Positions 13,301 through 23,348 of a stretch of 64,000 nucleotides of DNA are shown in pieces. The number at the start of each line of letters is the position of its first letter. Within the stretch, counting starts at the first letter, position 1. The translations under genes were made by a program, and so were the position numbers. Under the pieces are notes generated by a model, which saw only the letters and a program-made list of their open reading frames with translations, was not told where the DNA came from and searched no databases. The stretch is taken from contig OX637403.1 in assembly GCA_951799425.1 (NCBI GenBank), positions 23,216,811 through 23,280,810 on the forward strand, given 5' to 3'. The stretch comes from Ilex aquifolium. Lineage: Eukaryota; Streptophyta; Magnoliopsida; Aquifoliales; Aquifoliaceae.

Positions 13301-14095
13301 GGTCAAAGGGAAGACAAAAGGCCATATGTAATATACTATGCTAGCAAAACTCTAAATGAAGCACAAATAAATTACACTACCACTGAAAAAGAGTTGCTAG
13401 CCGTAGCATTTGCATTGGACATGTTTAGGTCATACATCATTGGTTCGACTATTGTAGTCTACATTGATCACTCTGCTTTGAAGTTATTATTGTCTATTCA
13501 GGACGCTAAACTGAGACTCATTAGGTGGATCTTCCTCCTTCAAGAATTCAATTTGATCATCAAGGACAAGAAAGGAGTCGAGAATGTGGTAGCAGATCAC
13601 TTGTCACGGCTTGTCGTCCAAGATGCCGAAGAGCAAATCTCTATCCCTGATTTCTTTCCCGATGAGCATTTATTGTCTATTCATTCAGTTTGTCTGTGGT
13701 ATGCTGATATTTGTAATTTTCTTACCACATGACAAATATCACCGCATTAAAGCCCGAAAGATAAACGAAGATTCATGGCGGATGTGAAGTACTTCTACTT
13801 CGACAAACCATGCTTATTCAAATATTGCCCCAATCAAGTCATGAGGAGATGGGTACCAAAAAATGAACAACGGGATGTCCTTTCCTTCTGCCATTCTGAG
13901 GCGTGTTGTGGGCACTTCTCTTCCAAAAAGACTTCAGCTAAGGTTTTACAAAGAAGTTTTTATTGGCCTTCATTGATTAAAGACTGTGTTTCATTTGCAA
14001 AGAATGTGATAGGTGTCAAAGGTTGCAAAGTGTGACCCATAGAAACATGAGGCTCCTATCCCCCATGCTTGTCATCGAAATATTTGATTGTTGGG
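10386..14095 (+). pseudogene. Element D gag-pol fossil (Athila-type)
   Basis: Plus-strand frames match the whole Athila polyprotein in order: gag C-terminal part with knuckle region (about 10.4-11.3 kb), retropepsin (about 11.4-11.8 kb), linker (about 11.85-12.2 kb), reverse transcriptase (about 12.2-13.15 kb), RNase H (about 13.2-13.7 kb) and the start of integrase (about 13.77-14.09 kb). The longest open piece, 11668-12426, covers the protease end to the start of RT. The region is broken, with many breaks. It ends where the LTR of E begins inside the integrase region. Confidence 0.85.
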
Positions 14096-14934
14096 TGATT
14101 ATCACAAAACATTGCATATTTCATGTGCCAATACATTCCTTTTTCACTTGCTTTTGGGGATTAAATGAGTGGAACTGTGCTACTTGAGCTATTAACGAAG
14201 ATTTGTGGTGTTTGCAGATAAAAGGTAATAATTGGTGCTTCTTAAATCCCTCTCAAATGGTTTGAGGTGAATGAGGATGAAAGGATGGCTTAAAGATAGC
14301 TCAGGAGGTGAGGGAACCAAAGAATCAGCAAAAACAGGAGAAAACATACCGGTAGGTTATGTTGAAACAGCCCAGATTCTGCATACCAAGCTCTGTCATT
14401 TAGAGGGTCCCATCAAACATTCTCCTACCTGCACTTGCCACTCCCAACACCATGGACATCCCTCTTGCACATTTTCTTGGACTTTTGGAGCCTTGGTGAT
14501 CAATGAAGAGAGAGAAGAGGAGATATGTTGGGTGTGCAGACAAGGTCTGCACCTACCCTGTCCAGCCCACTCTTTTGCAGCCCTATGGATGTTTTTGCGG
14601 ACATCATTCCATGGACGTTTTTGTGGGGTAAAGGACTCCATTATTCATTATTGTGTGATATACATTGTAATATAGAGAGAGAGTCTAGGAAGATGATGAA
14701 TAGTGTTAGAGAGAGAAGTTGAGATTTTTACATTTTCTTCCATGCATTATCTTCTAATTTGAGGGAAGAATATTCTAAGCTTCCTTAATAGCCTTTAATG
14801 CCATTTATTTCAAGTTGTTTTCAAGTTTAATCTTACATTAAAGCTTTCACCATTAATGCTTCTATGCTTTTCAATCCCTTAGCTGTAAATTGGTATTGAA
14901 TGCATCCTCTTTTACTTTATGTTTTCTTCCATTA
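14096..14934 (+). mobile_element. Element E 5' LTR, first part
   Basis: Starts TGATTATCACAAAACATTGC within the integrase region of D and runs to 14934, where element F begins. The remainder of this LTR resumes after F at 23349; the two pieces are flanked by F's CATTA duplication. It holds one CCGG palindrome (14345-14357) and the usual GA-rich GAGAGAGA stretch near 14.68 kb. No coding content. Confidence 0.7.
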
Positions 14935-16778
14935 TGATGAGCACAAAATATTGTATATTTGAAGGCCTCATTACATGCATTTAAATCAACTTTTGTATTT
15001 AAGTACTTAGAGTTAGCCGAAATTATGAATAATGTTGAATTTTCGATGTTGCAGGTAATTATAGCATAAATGATGGATTTTATAACCTTGCAACTAAGGA
15101 TGAATGAGTGGCGAAGAGATGGACACATTCAATGAGGATTTGGAGGCCTAAAGGTGAAGAAACCAAGAAAAATGAAATTTGGAAGGTTTAGCCCACTAGT
15201 TTCCCAAAGTTTTGACATAGTACTTCTGTTTTTCTCATTTCTTACCATGATCCACTTCGAATCTGAAAAAGTTCAAAACATGAAAGTTGTAGATCAGGAT
15301 ATCTTTTATATTGTATCAAAATTTCAGCTCAATCTGACTATTAGATCAAAAGTTATGGCAATTCTATCAAAACTGGTCCGGAGCAGAAACCGTACCGGTA
15401 CGCGTACCAGTACGCTTCACCTATTGGAGTTCGCTGTACCGGTACGCATACCGGTACACTCTTTTGAAACAGCCCAAAATGCCCAGAACTCCTGCAAGTC
15501 TTCTCCAACTTCTTGGGGGGCCCACCTACACTTCTCCCACGCCTACCCTGACATATTCTACACATAACCATGTCATCCTTACACAATTTCATGACTTTGG
15601 AGGCAAGAGCATTAATGAGGATGGGAGAGAAAGGGGCTGCCAAGGGAGTTGCAGGCTAAGCTTGTCCTAGCCTGTCCAAGGCCATCAACTCACCTCCCAT
15701 TGATGGGAGGCCTGCACACACCTAGGGGGACCCTCCATGGACAAAAATCAAGACTCACTCTCCATATATTCAGCATTCACACAAGCTTTGAAGTGTGGCT
15801 ACCTCATCTTAGGAGTAGTGTTGGTGAAGAAGATGATGAATAGTTAGATTTTTGCATTGTCTTCACCCATTTTCACTTGTAATCTTTTGGAAGGATCTTG
15901 TAATCTTCATTTATTATCTTTAATGTCATGTATTTCAAGTTCATTTCAAGTTTAGTTCTACATTTTACATTTCACCATTATTATGTCAAGCTTTCTTCAT
16001 TTTAAGTTTTAAATTGGGTATTGAATATTTTTCTTCATAGCTTAAGATTTCTTTCTTTAAGTTAAGTTCAATGTTTCCTTTCTTCATTATGCCCCTTTAC
16101 ATTACCTCATTGTCTTTCCTTCAAGTATGAGTAGCTAGATTTTAAGTTGGTTAATCCAAGGGAGAACTCCTCTTGGGTGTGCCACTTCAACCCATTTTCA
16201 TTCCTCCTCTCAGAGTACGATGGTTCGATTTGACTAGGTTGAAAGTGGATGCGGTTGTGAGCCTTTGATATCCCGTAGGCCTGGTCACGGGTTATGCTTT
16301 GATCCACACCTCCATTTCATCCCGAGCTTCCCACGAATCATTCGTTCATCTAAGCTCTATTCGAGGAAGGCTTCAAGTTGATTTGGGATTCCCATTGGAG
16401 TGAATCCTTCGGATTAGCCAACACTTGTTTTCTTGCATTTTCATTAAGAACAAAACTCACCAAAACTAACTACAAGATTTTACATTTTTCCATTTTGACA
16501 AAATCACCTTTACACACTTGAACTTTCCTTCCCTGAGGACACGAATACTTTTCCATGTAAAACACGACATTCAAACGACTCCTTGCGCTTGGGGAGCACT
16601 TTTGTTCACCACACACACATTTTGTACATTTCATTCCATTTTCATCCATCCACCATTCAGTTTCCCTTTCTTTTGACATCATCCCAAGGGAGAGTGACAC
16701 TCCCTTTGCACCTACATCATATACATTCTAAGGGATGGTTTTTAGAGGTTAGGAAACAACAACGTTTTTCATCAAGCA
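14935..16778 (+). mobile_element. Element F 5' LTR
   Basis: An 1844-bp LTR, TGATGAGCAC ... ATCAAGCA. Features: the recurrent LTR block at about 15.25-15.36 kb (AGTTCAAAACATGAAAGTTG ... TTTCAGCTCAATCTGAC), then the CCGG palindrome array (15389-15460), then a CCATATATTCAGC motif near 15.76 kb that recurs in the LTRs of B and E, and a T-rich tail. The short frames are incidental. Confidence 0.85.
15389..15460. repeat. CCGG palindrome array, F 5' LTR (type CGTACCGGTACG)
   Basis: Four GTACCGGTAC-type palindromes (some imperfect) arranged as two pairs. The spacer contains CTATTGGAGTT and resembles the spacer CTACTGGAGTG in the arrays of element I, so the arrays appear to share ancestry. The 3' LTR counterpart at 20263-20320 has fewer copies. 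Confidence 0.9.
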
Positions 16779-16781
16779 TTT

Positions 16782-16866
16782 TGACGCCGTTGCCAGGGAA
16801 GGTTAAGCGTCGAGTTCAAAGGTGATTTTGGGCGGCATAGGTAAGTCTCGTGATTTTCATCACGGG
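16782..16866 (+). promoter_or_regulatory. Element F primer site, donor-like site and leader hairpin
   Basis: TGACGCCGTTGCCAGGGA (16782-16799) matches the tRNA-Asp-type primer site with two differences. AG|GTAAGT lies at 16839-16846. Directly after it comes a hairpin at 16847-16866, with arms CTCGTGAT and ATCACGGG and loop TTTC. The same order of parts is seen in the leaders of A, C, E, G and I. Confidence 0.75.
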
Positions 16867-16908
16867 CCAAGGTATGTCGTCTCATTTGTAAATAGTTTGT
16901 TTTAGTTT

Positions 16909-17277
16909 GTGTTTTTTGTTATGTTTTCTAATTTTTATGAAAATGTGTATAATGTCCCTTATTTTGAAAATGTGTGTGAGATTTGTGATGAGTATGGGCA
17001 CATCACTAGTGAGTGCCCAATAAATTATCTGGTTCAAGACTTTGCCTGGGAAGTTCAAATTCAATTTTGGCCTCCGAAAATTTTTACCCCGGCCATTATG
17101 TTACACCGAGTTATCCGAGTTATGGTTGGGAGAATGAACCTTATAATTTTTCATCCAATCTCACACCACCAAAGTAATTTTGCCACTATCCAACATATGG
17201 GGACTCAACCAAAGCAGAATTGGAAAATATTTTGTGCGATTTTATGCAATACCAAATGGAATTCAATGCCCAAATAA
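16909..17277 (+). CDS. Element F gag-like ORF with CCHC zinc knuckle
   Basis: A 122-codon frame. Residues near 23-36 form a CX2CX4HX4C zinc knuckle (CEICDEYGHITSEC), the nucleic-acid-binding motif of retroelement nucleocapsids. The rest has no match I recognise. It is far shorter than the gag of the whole Athila element and lacks the capsid core. It is followed by a second frame (17220-17645) overlapping it by 58 bp. An internal, non-autonomous derivative of gag is the simplest reading. Whether it is translated is unknown. Confidence 0.5.
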   Translation: MFFVMFSNFYENVYNVPYFENVCEICDEYGHITSECPINYLVQDFAWEVQIQFWPPKIFTPAIMLHRVIRVMVGRMNLIIFHPISHHQSNFATIQHMGTQPKQNWKIFCAILCNTKWNSMPK

Positions 17278-17645
17278 CCCAACAACTTAATACATTGACT
17301 AATGCTATAATTGCTATGCATGAAGAACAAAATCTTGAGCATAGTCAATATATTGAGGATGATCATCCCAATGGAATTCATATTGATGTTGAATCTCCCA
17401 CTACTCTAGATTGTGAAAAATTTAATGAAGATATTATCTCATATGAGGCTAATGAGCCAAAGGTCATTTTGCCATCTAAGAGTGGTGTTGAGGTTCACAA
17501 TTTTCAACTTGGGGAGGGCATTGAAATGGAGTTGAGTGGAGAAAATTTTAAAGATAAATTGTATACTTCATTGTTTGTATTGCATAAACTTGCCTACAAC
17601 TTTGTTTGGTTAAAATTTTTGAAGCATTATCCTTTGTATTGTTAG
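17220..17645 (+). CDS. Element F second small ORF, function unknown
   Basis: A 141-codon frame with a Gln/Asn-rich helical start (MQYQMEFNAQITQQLNTLTN) recalling the coiled region that follows the knuckle in Athila gag (compare TINNQNAAAFNDIRTQLTKL types in the other elements). It then has an acidic stretch and ends in a hydrophobic tail, FVWLKFLKHYPLYC. No catalytic motif is visible. It may be a relic of the gag C-terminus under its own start, or not expressed. Confidence 0.4.
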   Translation: MENILCDFMQYQMEFNAQITQQLNTLTNAIIAMHEEQNLEHSQYIEDDHPNGIHIDVESPTTLDCEKFNEDIISYEANEPKVILPSKSGVEVHNFQLGEGIEMELSGENFKDKLYTSLFVLHKLAYNFVWLKFLKHYPLYC

Positions 17646-18052
17646 ATAGATTGGAGTGAAAGGGCATTTATACAACAAAAAAATTTTAAAATCAAAAAAA
17701 TCAATGGGCGCAAGCTCATATCCGAATTGAAACCGGATTGACATGAGCCCTCTTTGTTTTGTTTCCATGTACATAGTAGTTAGATTTCTTTTATTATTAT
17801 AGTTTTATTTTCATAAATGTTGTAGTGCATATTTTAGCATGAAGGTTGTTTACCTCTTCCTAATTTGGACTCATTTCACTTTGAGCATCATTGTAGCAAA
17901 TCTTATTAGGTATCATGTTCTAGTCTAAGTTGGGGGGTATAAACAAGCTTTTTGTGTTTTTTTTTTCCCGTTAATGTACATATATATATGAAAAAAAAAG
18001 GAGTATCTCATTTTCCATGTTACTTTCATTTCTCTCATTGCATGATTCCTTG

Positions 18053-18092
18053 TGCATTGAGGACAATGCATGGTTCAAGTTGGGGGGTGAGG
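18053..18092 (+). other. Element F hairpin plus internal polypurine-like tract
   Basis: A perfect 7-bp stem with a 4-base AGGA loop is followed 7 bases later by AGTTGGGGGGTGAGG. The G-tract has the core of the polypurine tract used at the 3' LTR but lies about 1.7 kb upstream of it. The same pair occurs in element I at 51880-51919. Confidence 0.7.
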
Positions 18093-19724
18093 TGTACCAT
18101 TTATATTGTCCACCACTTTTTGTATAGAATAATGGAAAATGTGAAAATTTTGAAAAATTTTGGTTCCAATATTGAATTATATTCCCCTATCCTAATAGTT
18201 ATGGGATTTGTGATTACTTGATATTCATTTTGAACTTTGAATACATGAGCACGTTATAGAAGTTTATCTTATTGCTAAGAGTATCACATACTTGTTTGCT
18301 TTTGAACTCAACCATAAGTGCACCATGAACTTGTAATTTTGACAATTTACGGATTGAGTTCACATTTAGTGCTTGACATGAATAGTGGAGATGAGTAAGA
18401 ACCCATGTGAGCTTTAGTGCCAATCCTTGTTGGAGGGAACTTACATTTACTCAAGGAACAATTTTTCAAATTCCAAATTTGTTCAATAATCTCATTATGC
18501 TTGTTTTGGTTAGGTGCATTTGGGTAGTTAATTGACTTTGTCTTGATATGTACAATGTTCTCCCATGCCTATCTAGAAATGATCTTAGGCCATCTTTGAA
18601 ATGCTTTTAGCCTTTGCCTTTTCCTTGTGAAAAATTTATCCCTAGTGCCGTGATTAAGCCTTAATTGTAAATTCATTTCCATGCCACACATTTGACCAAG
18701 CCAATGAAAATGATAAATATCTACCTTACCTTGGTTGTTCCTAGTGCTGAGTATGAGTGATCATAAAAGAGAAGGAAGTATGGTGTGGAAACTCAAACAA
18801 AAGGAATGAATGAAGTTGAAACTCAAAGAGTTGAACAGAAAAGAATGAAAAATACAAGAAAAGGAGAAAAAGGAGTAAAGGAAGAAAGAATGATAAAAAA
18901 AAAGGGGGGGGGGGGGAATGTTAAGGAAAAGAAAGAAATGAAACAAAGAGTGAAGTGATGGTGTTAGCCTAGAAATCCCATAAAAGGGAGATCTTTTTGA
19001 AATAAAGGTCATTCACTTGGAACAACCCTCTTTGTTATCCTATATCCTTCATTTCTTTTGCTTCAATATCACCCCAAGGCCACATTATAACCCGTGAAAG
19101 TCCTAAATGATCTAGAGAAGCATGGGAGATGCATACTTTTAAAGAAAAAGAGAAGTTGGTTTGCTATCTAATGCCCTAGCATTCCTTTCATGAGATTATG
19201 CCAATGTTGTTTCATTTTTATGCATGAACTTCATTTTTGGATTATATGTGAGCATACTTTGTTTTGTGCACAAGATTCTACCTCACATATACACATAGAG
19301 TGCATGTCAGGATAACCATAGTGTGATTCATTGTTGAGAGACACCCTTGGTGAGATTGCATCGAAGCTTAATTTGGATAGCCAATTGAATATGGATTCCG
19401 TTGTGTAAATATTTAACTTACATGTCCATTTCACACACACACGAGTTTGAAAATGAATGTGTATGTGGATACTCTAGAATAGCATTTAAGGTTATGATGT
19501 GTCTCATGTGTGATTGGTTCGGGTGTTCAGAGCAAGTTATTTTTGACATCCCAGTGCTAGTTAAGATAAGGGAATATGCTTTAAATATTGGATACAAGGA
19601 AAAGAAGTTTGTAGGTACCTTCACTGGAAACCTTCACGAGACAAAAATCGTCCACTAGGGATCACCTAGGGGTTTAAAGACTTGTTGCATGTGCTAAATG
19701 CAATAGCGGAATTAGTATATGTTT

Positions 19725-19768
19725 ATTTTGTTTTTTGTTTTTTGTTTTTTGTTTTTTGTTTTTTTTAC
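19725..19768. repeat. (GTTTTTT)n microsatellite
   Basis: About five copies of a 7-base GTTTTTT unit just upstream of the polypurine tract of F. It is absent from the same place in element E, so it is a local expansion. Confidence 0.85.
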
Positions 19769-19797
19769 ATTTTGTTTGCTAGGGACTAGCAAAGCTT

Positions 19798-19810
19798 AAG
19801 TTGGGGGGTG
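19798..19810 (+). promoter_or_regulatory. Element F polypurine tract
   Basis: AAGTTGGGGGGTG lies immediately before the 3' LTR start TGATGAGCAC. This is the plus-strand priming site of Athila-type elements, and the same sequence precedes the 3' LTRs of I, E and the element at 60.2 kb. Confidence 0.85.
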
Positions 19811-20262
19811 TGATGAGCACAAAATAGTGTATATTTTAAGGCCTCATTACATGCATTTTAACTCAACTTTTGTATTTAAGTACTAGTTAGCCGAAATTAT
19901 GAATAATGTTGAATTTTCGATGTTGCAGGTAATTATAGCGTAAATGATGGATTTTATAACCTTGCAACTAAGGATGAATGAGTGGTGAAGATATGGACAC
20001 ATTCAATGAGGATTTGGAGGCTTAAAGGTGAAGAAACCAAGAAAAATGAAATTTGGATGGTTTAGCCCACTGGTTTCCCAAAGTTTTGACACTATACCGC
20101 AGTTTTTCTCCTTTTTGACCATGATCCACTTCGAATCTGAAAAAGTTCAAAACATGAAAGTTGTATGTCAGGATGTCTTCTATATTGTGCCAAAATTTCA
20201 GCTCAATCTGACAGTTATATCAAAAGTTATGGAAATTTTATGAAAACTGGTCTGGAGCAGAA

Positions 20263-20320
20263 ACCGTACCGGTACACTTCACCTACTGGAGTTCGTTGTA
20301 CCGGTACGCATACCGATACA
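20263..20320. repeat. CCGG palindrome array, F 3' LTR
   Basis: Three GTACCGGTAC-type palindromes, one imperfect, against four in the 5' LTR. The length of the array therefore differs between the two LTRs of one element, as it also does in element I. Confidence 0.85.
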
Positions 20321-21394
20321 CTCTTTTGAAACAGCCCAACATGCCCAGAACTCCTGCAAGTCTTCTCCAACTTCTTGGGGGGCCCACCTACACTTCTCCC
20401 ACGCCTACCCTGACATATTCTACACATAACCATGCCATCCTTACACAATTTCAAGACTTTGGAGGCAAGAGCATTAATGAGGATGGGAGTGAAAGGGGCT
20501 ACCAGGGGAGTTGTAGGCTAAACTTGTCCTAGCCTGTCCAAGGCCAACAATTCACCTCCCATTGATGGGAGGCTTGCACACACCTAGGGGGACCTTCCAT
20601 GGAAAAAAATGAAGACTCACTCTCCATATATTCAGCATTCACACAAGCTTTGAAGTGTGGCTACCTAAGCTTAGGAGTAGTGTTGGTGAAGAAGATGATG
20701 AATAGTTAGATTTTTGCATTTTCTTCACCCACTTTCACCTGTAATCTTTTGGAAGGATCTTGTAATCTTCATTTATTGTCTTTAATGTCATTTATTTCAA
20801 GTTCATTTCAAGTTTAGTTCTACATTTTACATTTCACCATTGTTATGTCAAGCTTTCTTCATTTTAAGTTTTAAATTGGGTATTGAATATTTTTATTCAT
20901 AGCTTAAGATTTCTTGCTTTAAGTTAAGTTCAATGTTTCCTTTCTTCATTATGCCTAATTCGCACTTTTTAGTGTGTCTGAATTATATTATTATATTACA
21001 CCCAAGTATAAGTGGTCAAATTGTAGTTTTCTTGGTTTTTAAGTCCAAGTATCGATCCCACAGAGAGTTTTAGTAATTAGATGTTAAAGATAAAATAAAA
21101 ACAATAAAATAAAAATAAAGTCATAAAGAGGTTGTTTGGAGTAGTTTGATGTTTGAGAGCTTGTGGTGTGAGCTTAGTCTGTTCGAGTAACTTAACTTAA
21201 TTAAAAGACGGAATTAAATTGCAACAATAATAAAATGCGTAAGTAAAGTAGATTAATGACAGAAATATAAAAGATATCCTTCAGTTCAAGGATCCCACAT
21301 CCTTTATATTGGTCTTGTTACGGAATTGCTACCTCACATCAATTAACTTCCATTTTACTGGAAAGCTAACCGGCAGGTCTGATGTATATAAACC

Positions 21395-21600
21395 ATAACA
21401 CAGCTGCTTCTTAAGCTACACTGGTGGTAATATATATAGCACAGCTGCTTCTTAGGCTACACTGGGCATAGATGTTCCAATTGACTAATCCAAGTAAAAT
21501 TCGCAGGTGGTACAGACTATCTTCCGGTGACTTGTCAGGTCAACCGGTAGTAGTTAATCATAACACAGCCGCTTCTTAGGCTAACTGTATTTAGATACAT
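21395..21600. repeat. Diverged CACAGCTGCTTCTTAGGCT repeats in the solo LTR
   Basis: Three copies of a motif close to ACACAGCTGCTTCTTAAGCT (at about 21397, 21440 and 21563), with variable spacing. The homologous LTR of Z has additional copies around 62050-62300, so the copy number changes within the family. Confidence 0.75.
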
Positions 21601-21672
21601 CACCCAGAAAGTGAAATCACTCAAACGGCATACTTGAATTATTCAATAGGTTATCTTGTAATATATATATTG

Positions 21673-21850
21673 ACAGTAGAACTTCCTCAGTGTTCCGGTG
21701 GAGGACTAGCCATACCGATAGGATCACCGGGGTTATTCTAGCAGGCAATATTATTATATATAGTAATACCATGCGTCAGTAGAACTTCCTCAGCATTCCG
21801 GTGGAGGATTAACCATACCGGTAGGAACGCCGGGGTCATTCTAGCTGGCC
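21673..21850. repeat. Direct repeat, two units of about 74 bp, period 104 bp
   Basis: Units at about 21673-21746 and 21777-21850 share CAGTAGAACTTCCTCAG, TTCCGGTGGAGGA, CATACCG and ATTCTAGC. The pair is conserved in the LTR of Z (62502-62680), so it predates the spread of the family. Confidence 0.85.
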
Positions 21851-22306
21851 CATTTTATATATAATAAACGTATAACTAAAACATCAGCAATTCCATAAAC
21901 AAACCAATATTATACATGTGTTCCCCTCGAACCGGAGGATATACGGAATTACTCACGCTCCATTGCTATAGACAAGCAAGGAGAGCTAGCAATTGTCATT
22001 ACAACAGAAAATAAAAGTACGGAATTTAAAAGTCTTTCGCAGGGAATGATTGAAATACAACCACTCTTATGATCGATTAAGATGAAAAAGTGGCAGCAGT
22101 TCAACTATCCGAATGGAAAGATACAACGAAAATATAACAGTACAGGACGTAGGACTAAAGTATAACACGGACCGGAGCGTGTTTTCTCTTTTCCTTTCTC
22201 TATTTTTCTCTCTTCTGAATTACTTGAAAAAAACTTCAGAACTTCTCGTATTTCTCTCTCGGTTTTCTGTTGGTTCCGGCCTTCTGAAATGAAGAAGGGC
22301 GCAGCC

Positions 22307-22314
22307 TATTTATA
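22307..22314 (-). promoter_or_regulatory. TATA box of the Z-family LTR (solo copy)
   Basis: Minus-strand CCTATAAATAGGC is a canonical plant TATA box. It is conserved in the LTR of Z (63139-63146). It lies about 360 bp into the LTR, and the CCGG palindromes begin about 50 bp upstream. This is the expected place for the LTR promoter; the transcription start itself is not visible. Confidence 0.65.
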
Positions 22315-22365
22315 GGTGTGGGAAGGCAAGTGGGAGAAGAGATGAGCTTGAGTCTGACAAGGGTG

Positions 22366-22400
22366 ACCGTCCGGACACCATCACCACCGTCCGGACGGTC
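22366..22400. repeat. CCGG palindromes, Z-family solo LTR (type CCGTCCGGACGG)
   Basis: Two copies, ACCGTCCGGAC and CACCGTCCGGACGGTCGTG, 13 bp apart. They sit 50-95 bp upstream of the TATA box in LTR orientation, the position of a proximal promoter element. Confidence 0.9.
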
Positions 22401-23348
22401 GTGCTTTGCTGGAAATGCCAACTTGCCTGGAATGCTGACTCTTCATGTTGGTTAATTATACTTTAGCCTCCAATGTTCCATTCTCTTGACATTGCTCCTG
22501 CATCTTGTGTTTAATTCAGCATTTATCCTGTAAGTTTTAGATAAAATGTTAAAGCTAGGGTTATTCCCGCACAAACCCTAATTTACTCTAAGTACTAATT
22601 TTTAGTGCGTTCATTATACTAATTCGAGTTTTTTGATTTTTTAATTTACATACTAATTAAGGTTAATCAATGCCCCTTTACATTACCTCATTGTCGTTCC
22701 TTCAAGTATGAGTAGCTAGATTTTAAGTTGGTTAATCCAAGGGGGAACTCCTCTTGGGTGTGCCACTTCAACTCATTTTCATTCCTCCTCTCAGAGTACG
22801 ATAGTTCGGTTTGACTGGGTTGAGAGTGGATGCGGTTGTGAGCCTTTGATATCCCGTAGGCCTAGTCACTGGTTATGCTTGGATCCTCACCTCCATTTCA
22901 TCCCTAGCTTCCAATCGTTCATCTAAGCTCTATTCGAGGAAGGCTTCGAGTTGATTTGGGATTCCCATTGGAGTGAATCCTTCGGATTAGCCAACACTTG
23001 TTTTCTTGCATGTTCATTAAGAACAAAATTCACCAAAACCAACTACAAGATTTTACATTTTGACAAAATCACATTCACACACTTGAACTTTCCTTCCCTG
23101 AGGAGACGAATACTTTTCCATGTAAAACACGACATTCAAAAGACTCCTTGCGCTTGGGGATCACTTTTGTTCACCACACACACATTTTGTACATTTCATT
23201 CCATTTTCATCCATCCACAATTCTGTTGCCTTTTCTTTTGACATCATCCCAAGGGAGAGTGACACTCCCTTCGCACCGACATCATATACATTCTAAGGGA
23301 TGGTTTTTAGAGGTCAGGAAACAACAACGTTTTTCATCAAGCACATTA

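Larger units (their letters stand above)
17646..19797 (+). other. Element F 3' untranslated block
   Basis: About 2.15 kb with no credible coding frame. It contains a hairpin, TGCATTG-AGGA-CAATGCA (18053-18070), followed by an internal G-tract AGTTGGGGGGTGAGG (18078-18092). It then has a long stretch closely similar to the untranslated regions of E (26.6-28.16 kb) and I (51.95-53.4 kb), and an A9/G13 homopolymer run at 18894-18916. Another G-tract (TTGGGGGGTATAAAC) lies near 17.93 kb. Near 19.62-19.70 kb is the segment GAAACCTTCACGAGAC ... TCACCTAGGGG, also found in E and Z. Confidence 0.75.
20956..22669 (-). mobile_element. Solo LTR, Z family (minus orientation)
   Basis: A 1714-bp insertion in the F 3' LTR, flanked by a 5-bp duplication ATGCC (20951-20955 and 22670-22674). 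The uninterrupted target is visible in the F 5' LTR at 16.09 kb. It matches the LTR of Z (61907-63501), which is followed by a polypurine tract; this sets the minus orientation. On that strand it starts TGATTAACCTTAATTAG and ends GTGCGAATTA. With no internal region, it is the usual product of recombination between the two LTRs of an element. It has a TATA box, CCGG palindromes and internal repeats. Confidence 0.8.
14935..23343 (+). mobile_element. Element F: structurally complete non-autonomous Athila-type element
   Basis: A full LTR-to-LTR element: 5' LTR 14935-16778, primer site 16782-16799, internal region 16800-19810, polypurine tract ending at 19810, and 3' LTR 19811-23343. The 3' LTR is interrupted by a solo LTR. 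A 5-bp target duplication CATTA flanks it (14930-14934 and 23344-23348). The internal region encodes only a short zinc-knuckle-bearing gag-like product and has no protease, RT, RNase H or integrase. F would therefore depend on Athila enzymes supplied by other elements. LTR divergence looks like a few percent by eye, so it is clearly older than element I. Confidence 0.85.
19811..23343 (+). mobile_element. Element F 3' LTR (interrupted by a solo LTR)
   Basis: Starts TGATGAGCACAAAATAGTG and ends ATCAAGCA at 23343. Without the inserted solo LTR (20956-22669) and its duplicated ATGCC it is about 1.81 kb, close to the 1.84 kb of the 5' LTR. It is collinear with the 5' LTR, with a few percent difference by eye. 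The palindrome array is at 20263-20320. Confidence 0.85.

Noticed and set aside
18761-19012. An 83-codon Phe/Ser-rich minus-strand frame in the untranslated block of F
   Set aside because: It is the reverse of an A/G-rich tract (AAAGAAAGAA type). Composition alone explains the open frame.
20956-22669. A DNA transposon or MITE, because of the clean 1.7-kb insertion with a short duplication
   Set aside because: Its ends are not inverted repeats of each other, and the same sequence in Z is followed by a polypurine tract, which identifies it as an LTR.
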